In this document: in pieces, positions 7,214 through 13,510 of the stretch
Numbering within the stretch: position 1 is the first letter of the stretch
Layout of the letters: each line of letters opens with the position of its first letter
DNA from: VRUB01 sp046758085
GTDB lineage: Bacteria > Pseudomonadota > Gammaproteobacteria > Acidiferrobacterales > SPGG2
Direction: 5' to 3'
Assembly: GCA_046758085.1 (NCBI GenBank)
Contig: JBHHZP010000091.1
Coordinates: 1-14,194 of the forward strand
Length of the DNA stretch: 14,194 nt
The notes under the pieces: generated by a model
The model's input: only the letters and a program-made list of their open reading frames with translations
Told to the model about the DNA's origin: nothing
Databases searched by the model: none
Program-made: the position numbers and the translations under genes

Positions 7214-7849
7214 GTGGGTAAAAAAGTGGCTACAGTAATCCTAAGGTATGAGAACAAGGTCCTCGAGCAGTTCGAATTAGGTCAAGGCGACATGAAGATC
7301 GGCCGGCGGCCGAGTAGTGATATCACGATTGATAACATGGCCGTCAGCGGCGAGCATGCAAACATTTTCACGATCGGCGATGACTCGTTTATCCAGGATC
7401 TGGGCAGCACGAATGGCACTTATGTCAACAACAAGAAGATCGCCAAACACCATCTTAAGCATGGCGATTCCATTACGATCGGTAAGCATACACTCAGCTA
7501 CGTCAATGAAAACCAGGCACAACCGGCGGATGACTTCGCCAAAACCGTCATTATCTCGCCACCAGGCGCTCGCGCAACTGGAGCCAACCGAAAGGCTGGT
7601 CTGTATGTGCTAAGCGGACCGAACACCGGCAAACGCATCGAGGTAACCAAGAGAATCACCAACCTGGGCAGGACCGGCAAGCGCTCTGGAACAATCACCC
7701 GTACCGATAATGGCTATGTACTCGCCGCGGGTGATGACATGGAGCTGCCGAAGTTAAACGGCCGAGTCATATCCGCGAAGGGCGCTACCCTTAAAGATGG
7801 CGATGTGATCGAAGTGGCCGGTACGCGACTGCAGTTTCAGCTAAAATAA
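7214..7849 (+). CDS. Tandem FHA-domain phosphothreonine-binding protein
   Basis: This 211-residue cytoplasmic protein probably reads phosphothreonine marks made by the upstream kinase. The first FHA domain (about 5-98) has all recognition signatures: Gly30-Arg31 in KIGRRPSSD, Ser45 and His48 in AVSGEHA, and LGSTNGTYVN at 63-72. The second (about 127-211) keeps the fold signature (TNLGRTG at 149-155, LNGRVIS at 181-187, KDGDVIEVAG) but lacks the SxxH and STNGT residues. It is therefore likely a structural or non-phospho-binding FHA. An acidic linker with possible phosphosites joins the two. The start is GTG, with AGGAAC just upstream; a second GTG at 7226 is a possible alternative. It is the last gene of the kinase-phosphatase-FHA operon and ends 5 bases before heptamer array B. 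Confidence 0.93.
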   Translation: MGKKVATVILRYENKVLEQFELGQGDMKIGRRPSSDITIDNMAVSGEHANIFTIGDDSFIQDLGSTNGTYVNNKKIAKHHLKHGDSITIGKHTLSYVNENQAQPADDFAKTVIISPPGARATGANRKAGLYVLSGPNTGKRIEVTKRITNLGRTGKRSGTITRTDNGYVLAAGDDMELPKLNGRVISAKGATLKDGDVIEVAGTRLQFQLK

Positions 7850-7854
7850 CCCGA

Positions 7855-7930
7855 GTGCAAAGTAACAAGTACCAAGTAGCAAGCAAAATCGCCTCTTTTA
7901 ACCTGCCACTTCACACTTGCTATTTGCTAC
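7855..7930. repeat. Inverted heptamer array B, putative bidirectional terminator
   Basis: The left arm (7855-7882) is GTGCAAA, GTAACAA, GTACCAA, GTAGCAA. The right arm, read on the minus strand from 7930 to 7903, is GTAGCAA, ATAGCAA, GTGTGAA, GTGGCAG. The arms are 28 bases each with a 20-base loop that contains CTCTTTTA. The array lies exactly between the convergent FHA gene and radA. The radA stop codon TAG is formed by the first heptamer of the right arm. Its position suggests it ends transcription from both sides, although the stem is imperfect and the T-tract is short. Confidence 0.85.
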
Positions 7931-9294
7931 TCAGGTTGTAATAGTTCCAATGCCTCGGCCAGGCGTTTCACGGCGAAGAGCTCGATCCCTTTAATAGCCT
8001 TCTTCGGTTTATTGGCAGAAGGAATAAGCACGCGCTTGAAACCGAGCTTGGCCGCCTCGCGTACACGCTCCTCCCCGCGTTGGACCGGGCGCAGCTCCCC
8101 GGCGAGCCCGACTTCGCCAAACACCACCAGATCATGACCCAGCGGCTTGTCGCATACGCTCGAGACGATCGCCGCGATCACCGCAAGGTCGGCTCCAGTC
8201 TCCACGATCCTTACACCGCCCGCCACATTGATGAACACGTCATTATCGTATGTGGCCACGCCTGCCTGGCGATGCAGCACGGCTAACAGCATCCCCAGTC
8301 GATTCTGATCGAGCCCGACACTGACCCGCCTGGGATTGGCGAGGTGACTCTGATCTACGAGCGCCTGCACCTCAACCAGTAGCGGGCGCGTCCCCTCCTG
8401 AGTTGCCAGCACCACGGTGCCCGAAACCGCATCTCCTTGCCGACTCACGAACATCGCCGATGGATTGCTCACTTCGCGCAGACCCGTTTCAGTCATGACG
8501 AAAACGCCGATTTCGTTCACCGCACCGAAACGGTTCTTTATGGCACGGATAATACGGAAGCGGCTAGACGGATCGCCTTCGAAATACAGCACCGTATCGA
8601 CCATGTGCTCCAATACGCGTGGGCCAGCCAAGGTACCTTCCTTCGTGACATGCCCGACAAGAAACAGGGCAATGTTATGCTGCTTCGCGAAGCGCACGAG
8701 TTGCGCCGCTGACTCGCGCACTTGCGCGACACTCCCCGGGGCAGACTGCAGTAACTCCGTAAATACGGTCTGTATCGAATCGATCACTATCACCTTTGCC
8801 GCCTCCGCGCTCGCGGCGTCAAGAATCGACTCAATTCGGTTCTCAGCCAGCAGCCTCACTGGCCCGCTCTTCAAACCTAATCTGTCCGCGCGAAGCGCTA
8901 CCTGCTGAGCGGACTCCTCGCCGGTGATGTACAACACGCTGGCGCCTTGGCTGAGCGCGGTCAGCGCCTGTATCAGGAGCGTCGATTTTCCGACCCCGGG
9001 ATCACCTCCAATCAATACGACCGAACCACCGACTATGCCGCCACCCAGGACCCGATCAAGCTCCGACAGGCCAGAATGCAGGCGTGTGATCCTCTCGAGC
9101 TGCACCGCATCCAGCGACTGCACGGCGGCGCCGGACCCAAGCTGCTGGAGACGTCCACCGGAGCCGGCGTCCGGGCGCGCGACCGTTTCGAGCAGACTAT
9201 TCCAACTGCCGCACGCCGGGCACTGACCGGTCCACTTCGGCGCCTGCGCTCCGCATTCATTGCACATAAAGACCGATTTTGCCCTCGTGGTCAT
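7927..9294 (-). CDS. radA: DNA repair protein RadA (Sms)
   Basis: RadA is a RecA-like, DnaB-type ATPase that drives branch migration and processing of recombination intermediates. The 455-residue length is standard. Domains in order are a C4 zinc finger (Cys11, Cys14, Cys25, Cys28 in CNEC...CPAC), a RecA-like ATPase with Walker A GGDPGVGKST (96-105) and Walker B VIVIDSIQ (168-175), the RadA-specific KNRFG motif (253-257), and a C-terminal Lon-protease-like domain (about 280-455) without an expected protease role. It follows alr on the same strand after a 135-base gap that holds heptamer array C. It may have its own promoter or depend on read-through. No good Shine-Dalgarno is visible before the ATG. 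Its stop codon lies inside heptamer array B. Confidence 0.97.
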   Translation of the reverse strand: MTTRAKSVFMCNECGAQAPKWTGQCPACGSWNSLLETVARPDAGSGGRLQQLGSGAAVQSLDAVQLERITRLHSGLSELDRVLGGGIVGGSVVLIGGDPGVGKSTLLIQALTALSQGASVLYITGEESAQQVALRADRLGLKSGPVRLLAENRIESILDAASAEAAKVIVIDSIQTVFTELLQSAPGSVAQVRESAAQLVRFAKQHNIALFLVGHVTKEGTLAGPRVLEHMVDTVLYFEGDPSSRFRIIRAIKNRFGAVNEIGVFVMTETGLREVSNPSAMFVSRQGDAVSGTVVLATQEGTRPLLVEVQALVDQSHLANPRRVSVGLDQNRLGMLLAVLHRQAGVATYDNDVFINVAGGVRIVETGADLAVIAAIVSSVCDKPLGHDLVVFGEVGLAGELRPVQRGEERVREAAKLGFKRVLIPSANKPKKAIKGIELFAVKRLAEALELLQPE

Positions 9295-9337
9295 TTCGGC
9301 GTGAGTCGTGTCGTTTTGTGCAGTCGATTGAATAGCT

Positions 9338-9426
9338 GTAGCTCGTGGCTAGCAGCGGGTGGCGAGGAAAAACTAGCATCTGCATCGGATAACAGTACTC
9401 GCTACTAGCAACTCGCTACCCGTCAC
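9338..9426. repeat. Inverted heptamer array C (alr-radA intergenic)
   Basis: The left arm (9338-9365) is GTAGCTC, GTGGCTA, GCAGCGG, GTGGCGA. The right arm, read on the minus strand from 9426 to 9399, is GTGACGG, GTAGCGA, GTTGCTA, GTAGCGA, followed by a weaker unit. The arms are about 28 bases with a loop of 33. The array starts within 4 bases of the alr stop codon and fills most of the gap to radA. The consensus here is GTAGCGA, one base different from arrays A and B. Confidence 0.8.
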
Positions 9427-9429
9427 TCG

Positions 9430-10506
9430 TCAGTTAATTTCTACCCGCGGTACCCGTTGCGGCATTCCCGCCAGCAACTCATAACCGATCGTGCCGGCGC
9501 ATTCAGCGACCTCCTCCACCGGCAACCCCCGGCCCCACAACACTACGGGGTCACCCACCTTGGCGTGGGGCTGACTGCGCAGATCAACGGATATCATGTC
9601 CATGGATACCCGCCCGATCAGCGGCACGCGTTGCTCGTTGACCAGCACCGGCGTGCCGCTTGGCGCATGGCGCGGATAACCGTCACCGTAACCCATGGCT
9701 ACAACGCCAACCGGCATGTCTTGCGGACATGTCCAATCTCCACCATAACCGATGCGCTCGCCCTTGCGCTGAGGATTGACGGCAATAAGCCGGCTTGTCA
9801 ACGTCATTGCCGGCTCCAGCCCAAGCTCCGCCGCACTGCGCCCCAGCAACGGTGATGCCCCGTACAACATGATACCCGGTCTAACCCAGTCGAAATGACT
9901 TGCCGGCCATGCCAACACGCCCGCCGAGTTAGCCAAACTTCGCTCCAGCTCCAGTCCCGCTGCCACGTCGTTGAATCGGTCAATCTGTGCGGTCGTGGTC
10001 GGATCGGTCGTATCGTCGGCATTCGCGAGATGGGACATCAGGCGGATGCGGTCGATAAACGCGCAACTCTCGAATCGCTCAAGAACTGCCCTGGCGACTT
10101 TCACATCAAACCCGACTCTGTGCATCCCGGTGTCGACCTTCACCCACACATCAATCGGATTCGTGCCCCTGCCGCGCTCGAGTAAGGTCAACTGGCTCTC
10201 ATGGTGTATTACCGGGTTAAACCGATAATGGTTCAACAGCGCCAGCTCGTCCTCATCGAAGAACCCCTCCAACAGGCATATCGGGTGTGCAACCCCAGCA
10301 TTACGCAATACTATGGCTTCGTCGAGGCTCGCGACGGCGAAGGCTTGTGCCTGCAGGAGATTACGCGCGACATACGCGAGACCATGACCGTAGCCATTCG
10401 CCTTGACTACGGCCATGATCCTGGATTGTGGAGCGGTCTGCCGGACCCGGTCTAGGTTGTGCCGTAACGCCTGTGCGTCAATCAACGCACGCGCCGGCCG
10501 CGTCAT
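9430..10506 (-). CDS. alr: Alanine racemase
   Basis: This PLP-dependent enzyme interconverts L- and D-alanine and supplies D-alanine for peptidoglycan. The 358-residue length is typical. The N-terminal alpha/beta barrel carries the PLP lysine Lys35 in VVKANGYGHG and Arg130 in TGMHRVGF. Arg209 and Tyr215 lie in WVRPGIMLYG. The second catalytic base is expected at Tyr254 in RIGYGGDW, and the C-terminal beta domain contains RVSMDMISVDL (299-309). The start codon overlaps the dnaB stop in an ATGA (10506-10503), so translation is probably coupled to dnaB; a GAGG lies about 7 bases upstream. The dnaB-alr neighbourhood is common in proteobacteria. Whether it is the biosynthetic or a catabolic racemase cannot be told from sequence, but the housekeeping context favours biosynthetic. 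Confidence 0.96.
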   Translation of the reverse strand: MTRPARALIDAQALRHNLDRVRQTAPQSRIMAVVKANGYGHGLAYVARNLLQAQAFAVASLDEAIVLRNAGVAHPICLLEGFFDEDELALLNHYRFNPVIHHESQLTLLERGRGTNPIDVWVKVDTGMHRVGFDVKVARAVLERFESCAFIDRIRLMSHLANADDTTDPTTTAQIDRFNDVAAGLELERSLANSAGVLAWPASHFDWVRPGIMLYGASPLLGRSAAELGLEPAMTLTSRLIAVNPQRKGERIGYGGDWTCPQDMPVGVVAMGYGDGYPRHAPSGTPVLVNEQRVPLIGRVSMDMISVDLRSQPHAKVGDPVVLWGRGLPVEEVAECAGTIGYELLAGMPQRVPRVEIN

Positions 10507-11897
10507 CCAAAGGCCTCGTCAAAATCAGCGCTGATATAGCTCTCGAACTTGGTATACTGGCCCAGAAAAGTAAGTCGGACGGTGCCGATGGGGCCGTTAC
10601 GCTGCTTGCCGATAATGATCTCCGCAGTGCCCTTGTCCACACTATCCTCGTTGTATACCTCGTCGCGATAAATGAAAAGAATGACATCGGCGTCCTGCTC
10701 GATACTGCCGGACTCTCTTAAGTCAGACATCACTGGTCGTTTGTTGGGCCGTTGCTCCAGACTCCGATTGAGCTGAGACATGGCAATGAGCGGAATATTC
10801 AGTTCCTTGGCAAGGTTTTTAAGCGACCGTGTAATATGGGAAATCTCCGTGGCACGATTCTCGTGTCCTTCATAGGCTTGCATCATCTGCAGATAGTCCA
10901 CCAGGATCAGCCCCAAGCCGTGTTCTCGCTTGAGACGGCGCGCACGAGCCCGTAGCTCCATGGGCGTCAGGCCAGGCGTGTCGTCAACGAAAACCGGTGC
11001 CTGCGAAAGGAGGCTCATGGTCGACGTCACTCGCGGCCAATCTTCGTCGTTGAGCTTCCCCGTGCGGATCCTGTGCGTGTTGATCCGGCTCATGGACGCC
11101 AACATGCGCATCGCAAGCTGCTCACCTGGCATCTCCATGCTGAATATCGCTACGGGCAACTTTTGTCCCACTGCCACACTCTCAGCGATGTTCATAGCCA
11201 GTGACGTCTTCCCCATCGACGGCCGGCCTGCGACTATGATCAGGTCCGCGTTTTGTAGACCAGACGTCATCTCATCCAGATCGCTAAAACCGGTGGGAAC
11301 GCCCGATAACGGGCTGTCGGAGTGGTAGAGCTTGTCGATTCGATCGACTGCCGAAGTTAACAGCTTCGTAAGCGTCTGGAACCCACCGCGCCTGTGGCTG
11401 CCCTCGTCGCTAATGGCCAGAATGCTTCTCTCGGCATGATCCAATAGCTCGATCGTGTTTCGGCCTTCGGGCTCGTAGATACTACCCGTGATATCGCTCG
11501 CCACGTTAAGCAGCTGGCGCATGATGGAGCGCTCACGTACGATGTCGGCATAGGCATGAACGTTGGCGGTGCTGGGCGTATTCTTAGCCAGCGCACCAAG
11601 GTACGCGAGCCCGCCCGCGCTCTCGAGCTCTCCTTGATGCTGGAGCTGCTCCGATACCGTTACGACATCTGCTGGATTATTTTCCTCGCAAAGACTGCAG
11701 ATTGCACGGTAGATAAGCCGATGCTCCCTGCGGTAGAAATCCTGCTGGGTAACCTTATCGCCGATCTGATCCAAACATCGATTGTCGAGCATAAGGCCAC
11801 CAAGGACAGACTGCTCGGCCTCGATGGACTGCGGTGGGACTTTGAGCCTATCCGCCACAGTCTCGGTTGCTGCCGACGAGTACGCACGCTCCTCCAT
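10503..11897 (-). CDS. dnaB: Replicative DNA helicase DnaB
   Basis: DnaB is the hexameric 5'-3' helicase of the replication fork and recruits DnaG primase. The 464-residue length is standard. The N-terminal helical domain covers about 20-125 (PPQSIEAEQSVLGGLMLDN start), the linker about 130-190, and the RecA-like C-terminal domain about 195-460. Walker A is GRPSMGKT (224-231), and Walker B lies in GLILVDYLQM (329-338). FSMEMP (252-257) and the arginine-finger region DLRESGSIEQDADV agree with the family. No intein interrupts the ATPase motifs, a frequent insertion site in other DnaB proteins. The ATG has a GAGG 9 bases upstream. The 154-base gap to rplI shows no convincing promoter, so co-transcription with the ribosomal-protein genes is likely. 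Confidence 0.98.
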   Translation of the reverse strand: MEERAYSSAATETVADRLKVPPQSIEAEQSVLGGLMLDNRCLDQIGDKVTQQDFYRREHRLIYRAICSLCEENNPADVVTVSEQLQHQGELESAGGLAYLGALAKNTPSTANVHAYADIVRERSIMRQLLNVASDITGSIYEPEGRNTIELLDHAERSILAISDEGSHRRGGFQTLTKLLTSAVDRIDKLYHSDSPLSGVPTGFSDLDEMTSGLQNADLIIVAGRPSMGKTSLAMNIAESVAVGQKLPVAIFSMEMPGEQLAMRMLASMSRINTHRIRTGKLNDEDWPRVTSTMSLLSQAPVFVDDTPGLTPMELRARARRLKREHGLGLILVDYLQMMQAYEGHENRATEISHITRSLKNLAKELNIPLIAMSQLNRSLEQRPNKRPVMSDLRESGSIEQDADVILFIYRDEVYNEDSVDKGTAEIIIGKQRNGPIGTVRLTFLGQYTKFESYISADFDEAFG

Positions 11898-12051
11898 CTA
11901 CTCTGCCCTCATTAATGGTCGAACCGTCGCATGCGTGCAGCCAAGTATGGCCCACGCGGGTCTGGCCGACTAACCAAAGTCCCGGTCATATCCGAGTCTC
12001 GACCACAGCCCAGTTACTCTAACGCAAGATTATCATCCGTGCCGATCGCGA

Positions 12052-12501
12052 TCACTGCTCTTCGACAACCGACACTGTGATCTTGACATGAACCTCCGGA
12101 TGCAGGCTCACCGCAATCTCGTGGTCACCGAGTTCTTTAATCGGACCCGTCGACAGGTGGATCTCGGATTTCTCCAGCTCCACACCGGCCTGCGCCATGG
12201 CCTCGACAATATCCAGCGTCGTAACCGAACCGAACAGCTTACCCTCCTCGCCGACTTTCCGCGAGATCTGCACAGTTGCGCCCTCTATCACGCGGGCGCG
12301 TTCCTCTGCCTTTACCAACGCCTCCGCATGCATCTTTTCCAGCTCCGCACGGTGCGCCTCAAATGCCGCCCTATTCTGCTCGTTGGCGGCTACGGCCTTT
12401 CCATAAGGTAACAAGTAATTGCGCGCATAACCCGGCCTCACTCGAACTTCTTCCCCGAGGTTTCCCAGGTTCTGTACCTCTTGAAGCAGTATCACTTGCA
12501 T
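12052..12501 (-). CDS. rplI: 50S ribosomal protein L9
   Basis: L9 binds domain V of 23S rRNA at the base of the L1 stalk and helps maintain reading-frame fidelity. The 149-residue length from the ATG at 12501 matches the family exactly. The N-terminal domain begins MQVILLQEVQNLGNLGEEV and has the conserved GYARNYLLPYGKA. The long connecting helix is rich in E, K, A and R (about 41-75). The C-terminal RNA-binding domain begins near LFGSVTT. The frame is open 15 codons further upstream, but AGGAG sits 8 bases before the chosen start and the extension overlaps an intergenic hairpin. The gene lies 74 bases after rpsR. Confidence 0.97.
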   Translation of the reverse strand: MQVILLQEVQNLGNLGEEVRVRPGYARNYLLPYGKAVAANEQNRAAFEAHRAELEKMHAEALVKAEERARVIEGATVQISRKVGEEGKLFGSVTTLDIVEAMAQAGVELEKSEIHLSTGPIKELGDHEIAVSLHPEVHVKITVSVVEEQ

Positions 12502-12524
12502 TGGTCTTGCTCCTGCTAGGCGGT

Positions 12525-12562
12525 CGCTGGCGGTGCATTGACACATCCACCACCTGCCAGCG
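12525..12562 (-). promoter_or_regulatory. rpsR-rplI intercistronic hairpin
   Basis: CGCTGGC (12525-12531) pairs with GCCAGCG (12556-12562), and GGTG (12532-12535) pairs with CACC (12551-12554). This gives an 11-bp stem with one bulged base and a 15-base loop. No T-tract follows, so it is not an intrinsic terminator. It ends just upstream of the rplI ribosome site and could affect mRNA processing, stability or the S18:L9 expression ratio. Chance in GC-rich DNA is possible. Confidence 0.45.
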
Positions 12563-12575
12563 CCTCGAAACTGTT

Positions 12576-12803
12576 TTAATGGTGGCTGTCGCTGTAAGGC
12601 AAGAGCGCGAGATAACGCGCGTACTTGATTGCGCGCGCGAGTTGGCGCTGGTAACGTGCTTTCGTTCCCGTATTCCGGCTCGGAATGATCCTACCGGTTT
12701 CGGTGATGTAGGCTTTCAATGTGCCAAGATCTTTATAATCGATCTCTTCTATGCCCTCAGCGGTAAATCGGCAATACTTCTTGCGTCTGAAATAGCGTGA
12801 CAT
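12576..12803 (-). CDS. rpsR: 30S ribosomal protein S18
   Basis: S18 forms a heterodimer with S6 and binds the central domain of 16S rRNA on the platform of the small subunit. The 75-residue length is normal. Conserved elements are the basic N-terminus MSRYFRRKKYCRF, DYKDLGTLKAYITETGRIIPSR, and the RNA-binding helix TKARYQRQLARAIKYARYLALLP. The gene follows rpsF by only 40 bases, with no room for the priB or ssb-like gene found between them in many other bacteria. The ribosome site is weak (GAG about 9 bases upstream), consistent with coupling to rpsF. Confidence 0.98.
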   Translation of the reverse strand: MSRYFRRKKYCRFTAEGIEEIDYKDLGTLKAYITETGRIIPSRNTGTKARYQRQLARAIKYARYLALLPYSDSHH

Positions 12804-12843
12804 GTGCTCGTTCTCAGTGATGTTGCGTTATACGGGCAATTGC

Positions 12844-13302
12844 TCAAGCCGGCACATCGGTACTGGTATCGGTTTCGTCGGACGTAGCTTGCTGCTCGGC
12901 TGTGAGCTCGGGCTCGGATTCAATCTCCATCGGTACTGGCTCCACGTCGCTAGCTCCCGGCGTGTCCGCCGATTTCGATTCTTCCTGCGCCTTCATCAAC
13001 GGCGACGGCGCAGTAACCGCCGCCTTGCGCCTGATCGTGAGGTAGCGAAGCACCGCATCGTTGAACTTGAAGGCAGATTCGAGCTCGCGCAGGGTCTCCA
13101 GCGTGCATTCGATGTTCATCAGCACGTAATGCGCCTTGTGCACCTTATTAATTAGATAAGCGAGCTGGCGACGGCCCCAGTCCTCGAGGCGGTGAACGAC
13201 CCCATTATGGGACTCGATTATCGAGCGATAGCGCTCGACCATGGCAGGTACTTGTTCACTTTGGTCCGGGTGGACCAGAAAGACCACTTCGTAATGACGC
13301 AT
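12844..13302 (-). CDS. rpsF: 30S ribosomal protein S6 with long acidic tail
   Basis: S6 pairs with S18 in the small-subunit platform. The ferredoxin-like core occupies about 1-95: MRHYEVVFLVHPDQ start, NGVVHRLEDWGRRQLAYLI, then AHYVLMNIE and LRYLTIRRK. The remaining 57 residues form a low-complexity acidic tail with about 14 Asp/Glu and almost no lysine, presumably disordered. The 152-residue total is longer than E. coli S6 (about 131-135). E. coli S6 is known to receive extra C-terminal glutamates from RimK, so an encoded acidic tail is in keeping with the protein but long. AAGGAG precedes the ATG by about 9 bases. A promoter and a possible S6:S18-binding leader lie upstream. It is the first ribosomal-protein gene after rlmB. 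Confidence 0.97.
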   Translation of the reverse strand: MRHYEVVFLVHPDQSEQVPAMVERYRSIIESHNGVVHRLEDWGRRQLAYLINKVHKAHYVLMNIECTLETLRELESAFKFNDAVLRYLTIRRKAAVTAPSPLMKAQEESKSADTPGASDVEPVPMEIESEPELTAEQQATSDETDTSTDVPA

Positions 13303-13324
13303 TGACTTGCTCCTTATGGATAAA

Positions 13325-13355
13325 GCCTTCCGCTGCCCGCTGGGGCCGGTAAGGC
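13325..13355 (-). promoter_or_regulatory. rpsF: Candidate S6:S18 autoregulatory leader stem-loop
   Basis: On the minus strand the rpsF leader folds as GCCTT (13355-13351), A, CCG, GCCC, loop CAGC, GGGC, AG, CGG, AAGGC (13329-13325). This has an outer 5-bp stem, a hairpin on top and a CCG in the junction, 22 bases before the start codon. S6:S18 is known to bind a leader motif with a conserved CCG in front of rpsF in many bacteria. Here CCG could alternatively pair with CGG, making a plain bulged hairpin, so the assignment is tentative. Confidence 0.45.
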
Positions 13356-13391
13356 AAGGAACGGCTGGCGGGGCCGCAACCCCGAACCTGC

Positions 13392-13421
13392 ATTCTAAAC
13401 CATCGGCCCCTAAACTGCCAA
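13392..13421 (-). promoter_or_regulatory. Sigma70-type promoter for rpsF operon
   Basis: On the minus strand TTGGCA (13421-13416) and TAGAAT (13397-13392) are separated by 18 bases. Each matches the sigma70 consensus at five of six positions. The predicted start would leave a leader of roughly 80 bases before the rpsF ATG, enough for the stem-loop described there. The promoter lies between heptamer array D (after rlmB) and rpsF, which suggests that rlmB transcription ends and a new ribosomal-protein transcript begins. Confidence 0.6.
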
Positions 13422-13431
13422 CATCAACTCT

Positions 13432-13510
13432 GTGAGGTGTCAGGTGTGAGGCACGAGGAGAACGCTAACCCGCGGTATTCCTGGATCACCCCTGTCGCCT
13501 CACGTCTCGT
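13432..13510. repeat. Inverted heptamer array D (rlmB-rpsF intergenic)
   Basis: The left arm (13432-13459) is GTGAGGT, GTCAGGT, GTGAGGC, ACGAGGA. The right arm, read on the minus strand from 13510 to 13483, is ACGAGAC, GTGAGGC, GACAGGG, GTGATCC. The arms are 28 bases with a loop of 23. The consensus GTGAGGC differs from the other three arrays while the architecture is the same. The right arm lies inside the rlmB 3' end and supplies its last codons and TGA stop. Confidence 0.8.

Noticed and set aside
7855..7930. Heptamer array as a small CRISPR
   Set aside because: Units are 7 bases with no spacers, the arms are inverted and there are no cas genes nearby.
8417..8908. 163-codon open frame antisense to radA
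   Set aside because: Its composition follows the opposite-strand codons of radA and it has no recognisable domain.
10503..11897. Intein in dnaB
   Set aside because: The protein has normal length and uninterrupted Walker motifs.
12502..12546. 15-residue upstream extension of L9
   Set aside because: The universal L9 start MQVILL and a good AGGAG site fall at 12501; the extension overlaps a hairpin.
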